Positions 35,277 to 46,801 are shown, counted from the stretch's first letter. The stretch: DNA of 64,000 nucleotides from Mytilisepta virgata (GCA_028015205.1 CM051519.1:41769979-41833978), one strand, 5' to 3'. Notes: a model not told the origin generated them from the sequence alone. A program made the numbers and translations.

Positions 35277-36658
35277 GGTATGCTCCCTTTTCAACTAAAT
35301 TTTGTTTTTCCGGTGCAGAGTTGGCAGCTCATTCCAAAACAAGTTGAACAATTGGATATATCAGTAATAGCGAGCGCTTTAGGAGCATAGGGGTAATTTC
35401 AAAGAGTCTTTGTTAAATGAGGGCAGCCATTATGCAATCAGAAGTGAATTTATTTGTCAAGTGAACATGGCTATATTGTGCTACATACTAAGGCTAGGAA
35501 AAGTTTTGTTTGCCGGAAACGGAAGTAAGGAATCCTGAATTGGGCTGTTAATTTATTTTAAAAAATGAATATGAAATACAAATAAATCCATTACATGCTT
35601 AAGATTTTTTAAATATTAATCTGGTCAGATGTCTGAGCATTTTGTAAATTATAACATTCTTTACAAAAACCAGAATATTCACTCCCCTTGCATGCGGCAG
35701 TGACGCTAGACACAAGATTTGCGATGTTTGAAACTGCCAGTACTCGATCAGTTTTGTATTTTTTTCAAATAAAATTTCATGCAACAATTTTTCAATATAT
35801 GTACTTTCGTTCTCTAATAATGTTGTAGATAAATTAAGTTCTTTTATTTCCAAAATCGCAACAGAAGTGGAGCTGCTGCAGAATTTTTTTGAACTTATTG
35901 CCTACAAAATCGTTAATATCTTTGAAAATGTTGGAGTTGACAAACTGAATATTAAACTGGTAATAGATTTTATATGTCCGAGCCGTAATCTCAATTATTA
36001 TTTCCTAAGATATTCCATTTATAAAACCTCAAATCCTTTTCAATCTGAAATGGGTCAAAATATTATTTATCTTTTACATGAGTTATTCCACTTTGCCTAG
36101 AATGTAATGTTGAAACACCTGTCAATGTTTGTTTTGTTTTATTTTTAAATATATTTGTCTAATGAAAAAATAAGTAAGAAATAGTAGAAAATATCTGAGG
36201 CTTACATAGGCATGGTCTGGAATTTTGCATGAAATGGTTTTTCTGGGGTTGAATCCTCTTTTAAACATATTTCAATGGTACATTTTCAATAGATCCCTCG
36301 ATAAAATAAAAACCATGCATTTAGAATTCACTGAAGGTTTAATGGATAAAAAGATGAAACACATTTTTAAAACAATTCGTAAGTTATTTAAGATGTTATG
36401 CCTGCAAAACTTAAATTTTCACTTAAACCACCAACACAAATATGCAAAAAAAAAAACCTTTAAACTTTTACCATATTTTTTCCAGTGGTTTTCTTAAAAC
36501 TAAAGAATGTTGAAATAGAATCAAAGTATTATCATATACTGGGTTTTATTATATTTTCTAATTCAACATTTGTATTTGTTACAAATCCTAAATCAGAGTT
36601 CGCGAAAACTTTTTTTGGCCTGTCCGTCATGGGACTGACAAAGCCAGTTTTTCTGTCA

Positions 36659-36846
36659 GGGCTATTCCAGAAAAAATGGTATGGGGGGGTTGGAAGGCAT
36701 TTTTTGTCAGCACCCACTACCCATACAATTTAAAATAAAATTTCCTTATGCTTCCTTTAGAATTTTTTTCCAGACCCCCGACCACCCATACAATTTTATA
36801 TAAAGTGCCTTCCAACCCCTCCATACATTTTTTTCCGGAATAGCCC
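36659..36846. mobile_element. Harbinger-like MITE, 188 bp, nested in the hAT-like element
   Basis: The left end GGGCTATTCCAGAAAAAATG and right end (reverse complement GGGCTATTCCGGAAAAAAAT) are inverted copies; pairing continues into GGGGTTGGAAGGCA. TCA flanks both sides (36656-36658 and 36847-36849). A 3-bp duplication and GGG ends fit PIF/Harbinger; the family is inferred. Confidence 0.85.
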
Positions 36847-37010
36847 TCAGTCCTACAAAATTTTTGTAGGACCTACAAAATATGTCAATTTAAGCCTGAA
36901 AAAAAATTTAATCGCATATTTCAAAGAAACATTGTTTTATTAATATTAATATAGTCTTGGAGACACTTTGATTTCTCATGTTCTATGATTAAACTCAATC
37001 TGAAATTGCT

Positions 37011-37235
37011 TCATCCTGTCAAGATCAATAAGTTTTTATTTTTTAAATTTTCATACCGCCTTGTAGTGTTGTTGCCGGAAAAGACTTTAAAGTAGCGTAT
37101 ACATAATGAACACCTCATTTGTTTTGCTTCGGTATCGTACTGAAGCCATTGCCTTTTCTCTTTCCAATTGGCAGAGAAAGACCGGTCTGCTCTCCGTTCC
37201 CGTTCATATTTCCCTTTTTGACTTTTTGGCTTCAA
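37011..37235 (-). pseudogene. N-terminal zinc-finger fragment of a hAT-type transposase
   Basis: 74 residues: a basic start (KPKSQKGKYERERRADRSF), then NWKEKRQWLQYDTEAKQMRC with SLC, then a TRRYENLKNK stretch. The W-L-x-Y-D-x-E-x(4)-M-x-C-x(2)-C pattern is that of zinc fingers at the start of hAT-derived proteins. No dimerisation or catalytic region follows, so it is not an active transposase. Confidence 0.65.
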
Positions 37236-37745
37236 GGGACTGTTCTTTGGTCGCCCAGAAAGAAATCATATAGAAAATACTCGAAACTGGTTTGTTTAAA
37301 ATAAAATCCGGAAACCAGTACCGGAAATCTAACTAGCGGTGGATATATCTGATGACCGAGGTAAAAAATGAACCGACAGAGGAACTGCAACAGCCGTTTT
37401 TGCATCGGTCATCGGACCACCACTAGCGATCAAAATACTGGTCCCACTCGAATTTTGGCGGTCAGGACCGACAGGACCGACGATTTTCACGAACTCTGCT
37501 AAATTGAAGTAAGAGCTCAAGAATATATTTCTGAATACAAAGAACCAAGCTCTGTCTGGATTATTTTCTAGGGTAACTTGACCCGTGAGTTTATTTCATT
37601 TGCCTGATTTGGTACAATATAATATATTGAATGGCACATACATGTAGAATCTACATGTACACATTTTTCTAACCTATTTCAGTATTCAACATTTTATTAT
37701 TTTTTTCCATTTATCCCTCTACTGTCATAAATGGTGATTTAGTAG

Positions 37746-38922
37746 GGGGCTTTTTATGCCCTGCCTTAAAGGCAGGCCGGCCATATAGTTGTTCGGTCTG
37801 TGTGTCCGTCCGTACGAGGTTAAGGTTCATGTTTAAGGTAGTTTTTCATGAAGGAGTTACGGTATCATCCTGAAACTTTGTACACGGATAACATGTCATA
37901 TGAACAGAGCATTTAGATGCAAAAAGGATGCTGTGACCTTGACGTCATGGGTCATAAACTTTGAATTTATGTATGGAATTTCAATATTAGAATCCAGGTT
38001 CAGGTTTAAGGTAGTTTTTCATGAAGGAGTTATGGTATAATCCTGAAACTTTATACATGGATAGCTTGTGATATGAACAGCAGCATTTTGAAAAATGCAT
38101 TTAAAAATCTCATCTGAAACCAATGGGCCAATTGGAACAAGATTTGGCAGCAATGGTCCTTTTTCAGAAGTGTGTCCGATTGCTTAGTTTAATATATGTC
38201 CCTATTGGAAATTTCATTTAAAAATATTTTTGTCTGATTCCACTTGGCCAATTGGAACAAGACTGGAAGGAATGGTCCTTAGATGGTCCTCTTTCAGAAC
38301 TGTGTCCAGACTTTAAACCAAGTTGGCCGTCACAGCCTAATTTTTGTTAGCATATGAATCACTGAGGTAATTGGAACAAGACTTGGCAGCACTGGTCCTT
38401 ACATGGTCCTCTTTCAGAATTGTGTCCAATGGACTTGACTGTCATTCAAGATGGCCACCATAGCCGAACTTAGTTTTACATAGGACCATATGGAAAAATT
38501 CATTTAAAATCTTCTTGCCTGAAACTGCTTGGCCAATTGGAATCAGACTTGGTACAAATTGTCTTCAGATGGTCCTCTTTCAGAAATTTGTCTGATTACC
38601 CGGATTGTGAACCAAGAGGCTGCCAAAGCAGAACTTAGCAATGATATTTATCCTATAAACAAGACTGTCAACTAAGATGCCCACCAATGCCTAACATAGG
38701 ATCAGATGGGAAAATTCCCTTTATAATGTCTTCTTTTGTGAAACTTGATCCAGTTTAAACAGATCTTGGCAGCAATGGTCATTTCATGTAGATGATCAAA
38801 ATATAAAAAAATGTCCATTTATCCCAATCAAGCAGCCTTTCAGTTACTGTTTTTATGGTTGTTGTCTGTTGATTGGCAGATTGAATCCAGGTGAGCGATC
38901 AGGCTCCTGGAAGCCTGTAATT
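37746..38922 (+). repeat. AGCTCACCTG-family repeat upstream of DPM3
   Basis: The head GGCAGGCCGGCCATATAGTT has GTCCGTCCGTACG. Many units of the type CCAATTGGAACAAGACTTGG, ATGGTCCTCTTTCAGAA and AAGATGGCCACCA follow. It ends CAGGTGAGCGATCAGGCTCC. Non-coding. Confidence 0.75.
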
Positions 38923-38959
38923 TATATTTGCAAGTTCATAGATAATATTTTATTTGCAG

Positions 38960-39019
38960 AAACCCTTACTTGAAGTAAAATAGACCTGTGCTAATACAGT
39001 ATAACCATCAATCAAAATG
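38960..39019 (+). CDS. DPM3: DPM3 exon carrying the start codon
   Basis: Likely exon from acceptor TTTGCAG (before 38960) to donor GTAAGC at 39020. Only ATG at its very end (39017-39019) is coding; the rest is 5' UTR with in-frame stops. It implies at least one untranslated exon further upstream, not located. Confidence 0.65.
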
Positions 39020-40967
39020 GTAAGCTAATATAGTTCTGGCAAGGATACACAATAATTAATGTTTTCTTGAAAAATGTAATTTATTTAAAAAATGAATTAT
39101 GGCATTAACCAAAATGAAATAGAATTTCTACTTATAGACCAACTAAAAAATTGATTTGGTAATGTAATGACATATAATTTGTATTATTATTTTCACATGA
39201 AGGTAGACATACAAAAAAACCCAAATATAAGATAAATATTTTGTGTAGGTTTTAAAGGAAACATCAAGAGCAATTACAGATTGTTGTTAGATGTATATTA
39301 CTGTGGATTCATTTGTATTCATGGATACATTTTTGTGGATTAAGGAAAAAGTATTTGATGGGATATGTAAATACATGGATTGTCATCCAAAAAAAAAAGT
39401 CACGGGAGCTCAACCAACAGAGCTGACTAGTGCATCCCCAAGTGGTGGATAGGGAGACCCCTCTAGTATGGGGGTTGTCGGGTCATAATACGGAATGCCT
39501 GACCGTGGAATATGCAGTGTAGGGGGGGGGACATGTTTGGAGAATGGCACACTCCCTGCACAAAAGACCCCTTCTGTGATTTTCGTAAATGAGTATTCTG
39601 ATGGCCGCTACAGAATGCTAAATTATCAGACCCTACTCAACCATCCCATTTTACAGTGGCAGTCAAAATTAATTCTCCTTTGTGTCCCGTCCCACTCCTA
39701 TTTGAATTGTATTTTATAAATTGTTGAACTGGTGCTCATCTTGAAGAAGCATGAAATATTTTGGACTTTAAGCGAGCAAAAATCAATCAAAAAGTAAATT
39801 TTCAGAAAACTCAATTTCTTGAGTGTTTAGTCAGAAATAACCTAATTCATAATGGGAAATCAGGAATAAAACGACTTCACAGAATTAATATTTGAACCTT
39901 TCCTTGGTGTCACTGCAAATAACCAAAATCAGATCATTTTGCAAATTCACATTGCAAATGCATTCATGTCGCACCCTGGTATAAACTCAGATGAAACATA
40001 CAAAGTTTACTTTGTTATATTTCAGATACCGAAGATGTTTCAGTGGTTATTGGGTGCAGGATGTTTCCTGTCAGTCTGGTTAGCTGTTGTTTTAGAGATT
40101 ATCAGCATACAGTCATCAAACTCATTTAAGTCATTGTTTATTATTCCTGTAAGTGAATTTTTGATGTGGCAAAAAATATTTGAGAATGAAAATTTAATTT
40201 TTTGGTTTTAAATTTTTTTTAGATGGTCAGATCACTTGTTGTTAAAAAGAATATTTAAAGAAAATTTATTTTTACCGAGTAAGTGACTTTTTGTTTTTAA
40301 AATATCTTGTAGATGATCAGATCATTTAGAATGAGTTAAATCAGCTACAAAGTGCGAATGGTAAATTAAAGTCATCTGGAAATTGAGATATAAAATTTTG
40401 GAAACAAATGAAAAATTCTTGTAAATGATTCCATTAATTGTTGTTTTGTAAATTACAATGCTATTTGAATAAGAATACTTTGGATTTTGCTTTGAGATTG
40501 AAGTGAATTATTAAACAAACGTTTTGAATAAGGGGGATTACATCAGAACACTGTTTTTACTAATCATGAATTTGCCTTTAATTTATTACCCAGAATTTCC
40601 AATGAAAAAAATTATGGTTATTAGTTTGGTGATGTATGGTTGGTAGTTTTGGTGGGAAGAAGGAAGGGGGGGATTGTAGTTGTTCAGGCAGCTCAAAACA
40701 GTGATGAAGGAAAATCTATTTACTCTCCTTCACCGAGCTTATTGTTGTTTCATTTATTTATTTTGCAGCTTCCATTCATCCTACTAGTTACATTTGCAGT
40801 AAGTATAAACCTTACCTAAATCTTTCAATAAGTATTAACATTTTATTTGCACCATTGTGTTCTGATTTCCTCTTTCCTCTTCTTGAGTGCATGCTTGTAT
40901 CCTGAATCATATAGACTTGGCCAAAGGCCATGTGAGCTTTTGCCATCACTTGGCGTCCATTGTCCGT

Positions 40968-40998
<31 letters not shown>

Positions 40999-43900
40999 TG
41001 AAACCACTGGGCCAAATAGAATTAAACTGGGCAGGAAGCATCTATGTAAGGTCCTTTATAAAGATTGCTCATTTTGCCCAAACATGGCTGCCATGGGCAA
41101 TTGTTGTTTCTGATTGGCTGAGTTTTCAAAAATCTCCTCTGAAACTGCTAGGCCAAATGGAACAAAACTTGACAGGGAGCATATATGGGGGTCCTTTATA
41201 AAGTTTCCTCATTTCGTGCCGATCAGACTACAAATATGGGGCAGTTCTTGTTTCTGAAACCACTAAGCCAATTAGAACTAGACGTGGTGGCAATGGTCCT
41301 TATAAGATGGTCCACTTTGTGAATTGTGTCCGATGACCTGGACTGTCAACCAAGATGGCCACCATAGCTCAACTTAGTTTAACATAGTGCCCTATAGAAA
41401 AATTCTTTGAAAAATCTTCTTGTCTGAAACCACTTGACCAGTTGTAACCAGACTCGGCAGGAATGGTCCTTAGGAGGTCCTCCTTCAGATATATGTCTGA
41501 TTTCGTGGACTGTGAACCAAGATGGCTGCCACAGATGGTCCTAGTTTAACATAGGACCCTATAGGAAATTAACTCAAAAATTTACATTTCTGAAACTACT
41601 GAGCCAATATAACTACACTTTGGTCCTTAGATGGTCCTCATTCAAAATTGTGTCTGATCACCCAGATTGTCAACCAAGATGGCTGCCACAACCGAACTTA
41701 GTTTAAAATAGGACCCTAGGGAAAAATTCATTAAAAAAAATATTCTTGTCTGAAACCACTTAGCCAGTTGGAATAAGACTTAGCAGTAATGGTCCTTAGA
41801 TGGTCCTTTTTAGCTCACATGGCCATAGGCCATGTGAGCTATTGCCATCACTTGGCGTCCGTCGTCGTCGTCTGTAAACTTTTTCAAACGTTAACTCGTC
41901 CTAAACTACTGGACCGACTTCAACCTAACTTTGCAGAATTGTTCTTTAGGGCATCTGGAAAATTTCTATCGTTTAAAATTTTTGAAATGTCGAAAAACAT
42001 GGCTGTCGTTACTATAAATAGAACATAGGGGTAAATTGCTGTTTTTTGCTAATAACTCAAAAACCGTTACAGATATCGAAAATCTGACATGGGGTAAAAT
42101 TGATCAGCATGACAAGATCTACCTACCCTGAAATTTTGAAGGAAATTCCAAAACCCATTTAGGAGTTATTGCCCTTTTTTCACATTTTTGGCTTTTTTTT
42201 ATGTTATTATTTCAAAAATCTTCTTCTCTGAAACTACTATTCAAAATCATATGAAACTTGGTAAGATTGTTGCTTAGGGTACCCTGCATAGAACTGATGT
42301 GGGGATTTTTGATTCGTCGAAAAACATGGCCGCTGTTACTAAAAATAGAACATAGGGGTAAATTGCTGTTTTTTGCTAATAACTCAAAAACCGTTACAGA
42401 TATCGAAAATCTGACATGTGGTAAATTTGATCAGCATGACAAGATCTACCTACCCTGAAATTTTGAAGGAAATTCCAAAACCCATTTAGGAGTTATTGTC
42501 CTTTTTTCGTCAAATTTTCATAATTTAACATTTTTCGTCATTTATCTCCAAAACTATTTGAGATAGAAGTGAAATGTAAATTTGAAAAATGTTTGCCATG
42601 TTGAGATCTACATACCCTGAAATTTTAAAGGAAATCCCAAAACCCATTTAGGAGTTATTGCCCTTTTTTGTCAAATTTTTAAAATTTTAACATTTTTGCA
42701 TTTATCTCCAAAACTATTTGAGATAGAAGTGAAATGTAAATTGAAAAATGTTTGCCATGTTGAGATCTACCTACCCTTAAATTTTGAAGGGAATTCCAAA
42801 TTCTATTTAGGAGTTATTGGTTTGTGTAATTTGAGGTCGGGTTCTGTTACATTTATTTAAGGTTCACCCTTATTCCTGGTCAATTCCTGCCAGGACTACC
42901 ACCATCAGGGAACATATTTTAACATTAAACCTTATGAAAAATAAATCTTCAACAAATTTTCCCTGAACAATTGAACCAATTGCAACAAACTTGGTCAAAT
43001 AGTTGATTAATTGTCCAATGAAAACCAGACTCCAGGTGAGCGATACAGGCTCTGGTGAGCCTCTTGTTTAGAAATATGTCTATTGACCTGGACTGTCAAC
43101 CAAGATACCTGCCACAGCTGAATTTAGTTTAACATAGAACCCTATAGACAAAAACTTTTTATCATTTACTTTGATAAAGGATAAAATTTCCACAAATAAT
43201 TTTATAAAGTATTATAGAAATACCGAAATATATAAAGGATTGTTTGAAGAAAAGCTCTGATGATATTTTTTTGGACAATTTTGTATGTGAAGATAATTTC
43301 CAAAAATCTCTTTTAAAAAATAAAAAAAAGTAAATTTATATATAGAAATCTGATTAATGAGATTGTACATACACCTTCTGAAAAATTTCTTCAATGGGAG
43401 AATGTTCTTGGTCAGGAAATAAGAGAATGGTCAACTTTTTTTGTAGTCCTCCGAAAGTGTTGCAAAGACACTTATTTAATTAACTTCCAATACAAACTTT
43501 TGCATAGAATAATTCCAACAAATAAATTTTTGTTTAAGATCCATCTTAAGGATACAAAATATTGTACTTTTTGCAAATCAGAAGTTGAAACCATTGAACA
43601 TTTGTTTTTTGATTGTACAGTAACGCATCAATTCTGGGTATTATTTGGAAACTATCTAAACAAATTTTATGTAGATTTTGAAATTGACAAGAAGGAAATT
43701 CTCCTGGGATCAAGTTCAATAAGTAGGTTTCTGAACTTACTGATTTTGATCACAAAAAATTATATATATAAATGTAAGCTAAAGGGGAAGAATCCAAATA
43801 TTATAGAATTTAAAATGGTAATAAAACGGTATCAACAACTTGAAGAATATGTTGCATTGAAGAACAACAAATTATTGGTGTTTGAGAAATACTGGGCCCC

Positions 43901-46653
43901 TATACATCAAATTTTTCCTTAAAATATTGTTGTAATAGTTCACTTTTCTTTTTTTTTCTTCACTTTGTCTTATCAATGTATATATATATATATTAGTATT
44001 TTCTATTGTAAGAAAACTTTAGTAATGTGTATATAAGAAGGTCAATACTGTCTACAAAATAGATTTAAGTGTATGCTTGAGTGGGAGAGTGGAAGGTTAT
44101 ATATAATAATTTTTTTTTCTCAAAGTGATTTGTACTTAATTTTAAAGAAAAACATAGTCATAAAATATTATTGTATAGTTACATATATAATAACCCTGTT
44201 ACACCACGGTCAGGTGGTGATGTAGGGGTGTATTGTAAAATCCTGACTATGGAAAAACAAATAAAATATATAAAAAAAGAACCCTATAGACAAACCAACC
44301 AAATCGACTGCAACACTTTAATTTTTAGTCCTGCTTAAGGTGAAAATTTAAATCCAGGTGAGCGATACAGGCTCTTGAGAGCCTCTAGTTTTTGTCTTTT
44401 GCTTCGTCATTGCAGTTGCAAGTTGCATGTAAATAAACATGAATTTCTTTATCTTAAGAAAGAGGGTTATATAATTACCTTAACTAATTACTGTTATTGT
44501 AATCCAAACCCCATTAATGTATTTAGATCATTTGGTCATGTTTACACTCAATCTGGATATAATGAGACATTTTCTAGTGTTGCCTTATTCATTCTAAAGA
44601 GATGTTGCCTCATTATTGCCACATACCTTGTATTTTGATATTTTTTTTATGTAATTGAAAACAGTATTTTACAATTTTTACAGGTATATTCATTAGGTGT
44701 TATAATATACAGAGTAGCCAAATTTAATAATTGTGAAGATGCAGCTAAAGAACTGAAGTCTGTAAGTAATTTGTTTATTAGGAGTAGTATTTGATATTTT
44801 TGGCTAAAATGACTGCATTTTTAGCTCACTTGGTTTAACATAGGACACTATGGAAAAATTGACTAAAAATATTCTTGTCTGAAATCAGTAAGCCAATTGG
44901 AACCAAATTTGGTAGCTATGGTCCTTTATCCGAATTATAACTGATGACCCGGACTGCTATTCAGGATGTTGCCACAGGCAAACTTAGAGGATCCTATGGG
45001 AAATTCTCTTGAAGATTTTCTTGTCTGAAACCATGTAGCCAATTCGAATTTTATCACATGACCCCATATGCCATCCAAGATGGCCACAAGAGCCAAACAT
45101 AGTTTAACACAGGACCCTATTAGAAAATTTACTTATCTTCTTGATTGAATCACTACGCCAGTTGGAACCAAATTTGGCCACAATGATCCTTAGGTTGTCC
45201 TATTTTAGAATTGTATCTGATGCCTGCTTCCATGCAAGAGCCAGAGCCTAACATATCGGTAGTTTCACATAGGACCATATGGAAAAAGTTACTTAAAAAT
45301 CTTCTTGTCTGGAACCAATTACCTGTAGCCAATTGGAACCACAGTTGGTAGCAATGGTCCTTTATGAGAACTGTTTCTAATAACCTGGACCGCCATCCAA
45401 GGTGGCAGACACAGGCAAACTTAGATTAATGTAGGACACAATTGGAAATTCACTTAAAGATCTTCTTTTCTAAAATCACTTAGCCAGTTGGAACCAAACT
45501 TTGCAGCAATGATTCTTCAGTGATCCTATTTTAAAATTATATCAATGATCTGTATCTCCATGCAAGATGGCCATCACAGGCAAACTTAGTTTAACATAGG
45601 ACCCTCTGGGAGGGAAAATTCATTTAAAAATCTTCTGTTTGAAAGTTAAGTAAACCAGTTGGTAACAAATTTGGCACGAATGGTCCTTAGATGGTCCTCT
45701 ATCAAATTTGATGACCTTGTCCACCATCCAAAAGATTGCTGACACAGTCGTACATAGTTTAACATAGGGCACTATGGAAATATCATTTAAAATTCCTCTT
45801 GTCCAAACTCCGTGAAACCCAGTTTGGCAGCAATAGTCCTTCGTTGGTCCTGTTTCAGAAATATATCCGGGGACCCTGCCCGTCATCCAAGAACATAGTT
45901 TAATAAGATCCCTATGGGAATATTCACCTAAAAATTTTCTGAAACCAGTCAGCAAATTGGAACCTTATATGGAAAAACCAGTCAGCCAATTGGAACCTTA
46001 TATGGAAAAACCAGTCAGCCAATTGGAACCCAAATTGACAACAATATTCCACATTGCCAACCAAAATGGATTTAGTCAAACAATTCTGTTTGAAGTCTGC
46101 AAATGATATCCAGGTGAACGGTTCAGAATCCTGAGAGCCTCGTGTTCCCCTAAAAGATTTGATGTTCATCTGTTTTACATTTTTGTGTGTGTGTGTTTTC
46201 AACCCTTTTTTAGTTATTTATTGTAATTGAAGTTAGTCCATTGCTAGGACTTGAATTCAATAGAATTTAGTGATAGGCATCTCCAAATACAGTGGAACAC
46301 CCCTAAACTGGCCCCTCTGAAAACCGGATTTCTATGCAAACCGATTGCTTTATTTTGGTCTACAATTTTCACCTTTATATTTGAGTAAAAAATATCCTCT
46401 GAATTACGAATACTTGAGATAATTTCCGGCCCAAAACATATATATTCCTGTCAATTCACCTTTCATGCCTTTTAAAATTTCAATTTATTCAATTCTAGTC
46501 GAATTTCAATACAGATGCAGAACCTCAAAACCGGCACCTCTGAAAACCAACCAATTTATTTGTTTTGATGTACACATGCTATTTATATTTCAGCAAATAG
46601 AAGAGGCTAAAACAGATTTGAAAAAGAAAGGATTCAAATTTGATACTACGTGA
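39017..46653 (+). CDS. DPM3: DPM3, dolichol-phosphate mannosyltransferase subunit 3
   Basis: Small ER membrane protein that anchors the catalytic subunit DPM1 and stabilises dolichol-phosphate mannose synthase, the mannose donor for N-glycans, GPI anchors and O-/C-mannosylation (family knowledge). Five exons join in frame, all borders between codons: 39017-39019, 40026-40148, 40769-40798, 44684-44761, 46594-46653, giving 97 residues (human 92). Seen: [20 protein letters not shown] and [20 protein letters not shown] as two membrane segments, then [20 protein letters not shown] and [13 protein letters not shown], very close to the human C-terminus ([26 protein letters not shown]). Each border has AG/GT. 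A start at the internal Met5 is possible. Introns are filled with dispersed repeats. Confidence 0.96.
39395..39720 (+). repeat. Dispersed repeat, GGAGAATGGCACACTCCCTG type, copy 1
   Basis: Shares order and wording with 62890-63150: GGGGGTTGTCGGGTCATAAT, GGAGAATGGCACACTCCCTG, AAAGACCCCTTCTGT, GGCCGCTACAGAATGCTAAA, TTTTACAGTGGCAGTCAAAA, CCTATTTGAATTGT. Same orientation. No coding capacity; class unknown. Lies in DPM3 intron 1. Confidence 0.8.
40026..40148 (+). CDS. DPM3: DPM3 coding exon with first membrane segment
   Basis: Acceptor TTTCAG, donor GTAAGT. Encodes [20 protein letters not shown], then [21 protein letters not shown]. Confidence 0.93.
40769..40798 (+). CDS. DPM3: DPM3 30-nt micro-exon
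   Basis: Between acceptor TTTTGCAG and donor GTAAGT. Ten codons, [10 protein letters not shown], the first half of the second membrane segment. Aligned with PLPAYLLVSAG of human DPM3; without it the segment would be incomplete. Confidence 0.9.
41812..43068 (+). repeat. AGCTCACCTG-family repeat, inner copy nested in the outer one
   Basis: Starts AGCTCACATGGCCATAGGCC and ends GGTGAGCGATACAGGCTCTG followed by GTGAGCCTCTTG. Contains two copies of the AGAACATAGGGGTAAATTGC block (42021-42180, 42345-42510) and two of an ATTTATCTCCAAAACTATTT block (about 42527-42690, 42692-42830). Outer-copy text reads continuously across its ends. Confidence 0.8.
43153..44277 (+). mobile_element. 5'-truncated L1-type LINE insertion
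   Basis: An exact 17-bp direct repeat AGAACCCTATAGACAAA at 43136-43152 and 44278-44294 flanks it, and the right end is A-rich (AATAAAATATATAAAAAAA). Inside is the C-terminal end of a reverse-transcriptase ORF with a CX2C-X8-H-X4-C zinc knuckle. The 3' UTR carries TAACCCTGTTACACCACGGT. Upstream frames are broken in an A-run near 43314-43330. Only the last 1.1 kb of the element is present. Confidence 0.92.
43326..43922 (+). pseudogene. LINE ORF2 C-terminal fragment with zf-RVT knuckle
   Basis: An open frame from about 43326 to the TAA at 43920-43922: [40 protein letters not shown], then [18 protein letters not shown], the zinc-binding motif found after the reverse-transcriptase domain of L1-like elements. 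The polymerase and endonuclease domains are missing, so it is a dead fragment. Confidence 0.88.
44684..44761 (+). CDS. DPM3: DPM3 coding exon with CEDAAKEL motif
   Basis: Acceptor TTTTTACAG, donor GTAAGT. Encodes [20 protein letters not shown], then AKELKS, the most conserved part of DPM3. Confidence 0.95.
44821..46160 (+). repeat. AGCTCACCTG-family repeat in DPM3 intron 4
   Basis: Starts TTTAGCTCACTTGG and ends CCAGGTGAACGGTTCAGAAT with CCTGAGAGCC. Built from 150-200 bp units (TTGTCTGAAACCA, AGCCAATTGGAACCAAATTT, ATGGTCCTT, AAGATGGCCA). Contains the 33-bp tandem repeat at 45944-46030. Confidence 0.75.
45944..46030 (+). repeat. 33-bp tandem repeat, about 2.6 copies
   Basis: Unit ACCAGTCAGCCAATTGGAAC continuing CTTATATGGAAAA, near-identical copies, a local expansion of the dispersed-repeat unit. 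Confidence 0.9.
46289..46560 (+). mobile_element. Possible Tigger/pogo-like element end
   Basis: ACAGTGGAACACCCCTAAAC followed by TGGCCCCTCTGAAAACCGG resembles the CAGTGGAACC-type ends of pogo/Tigger elements. A second, direct copy of the sub-end (CTCAAAACCGGCACCTCTGA) lies at about 46525. No matching inverted right end found. Directly upstream of the last DPM3 exon. Confidence 0.4.
46594..46653 (+). CDS. DPM3: DPM3 last coding exon
   Basis: Acceptor TATATTTCAG; encodes [19 protein letters not shown] and TGA. It is the cytosolic coiled-coil tail known to contact DPM1. Confidence 0.94.
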   Translation, partial: QIEEAKTDLKKKGFKFDTT

Positions 46654-46801
46654 AAGATCTCACATTAATTGTCCCATTATTGAAGTTATAATTGTATAGA
46701 GATCCATTTATTCTATTGTATCCTATATCAGTGTATGGGTGAATGGTTTCTTTTTCCACGAAAAATATGGTAAAGGGAATGATTTATTTTTTGTTCCACA
46801 A

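Larger units (their letters stand above)
36594..37498 (-). mobile_element. hAT-like element, 905 bp, with transposase zinc-finger remnant
   Basis: The inverted ends CAGAGTTCGCGAAAAC and CAGAGTTCGTGAAAAT (reverse complement of 37483-37498) match at 14 of 16, flanked by CTAAAT on both sides (36588-36593 and 37499-37504). The - strand encodes a short piece at 37011-37235 with WLQYDTEAKQMRCSLC, typical of the N-terminal zinc finger of hAT-derived transposases. The catalytic part is missing, so it is an internally deleted, non-autonomous copy. A MITE is inserted at 36659-36846. Confidence 0.8.
40905..44392 (+). repeat. AGCTCACCTG-family repeat in DPM3 intron 3, outer copy
   Basis: Runs from GGCCATGTGAGCTTTTGCCA to CCAGGTGAGCGATACAGGCT followed by CTTGAGAGCC. 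Outer text (AACCAAGATGGCTGCCACA, TTTAACATAGGACCCTATAG units) stops at 41810 and resumes at about 43069, with a second family copy between. It is interrupted again at 43153-44277 by a LINE. Confidence 0.8.

Noticed and set aside
35599..35888. Open frame on the - strand containing EKLLHEILFEKNTKLIEYWQ
   Set aside because: Starts at TTG without a convincing ATG. An acceptor-like AG is present but no matching donor or homology. The length is possible by chance in AT-rich DNA.
35867..36100. Open frame on the + strand containing VELLQNFFELIAYKIVNIFE as a second exon of the 35196 candidate
   Set aside because: The acceptor is weak, the phase is unproven and I recognise no domain. Not strong enough to join.
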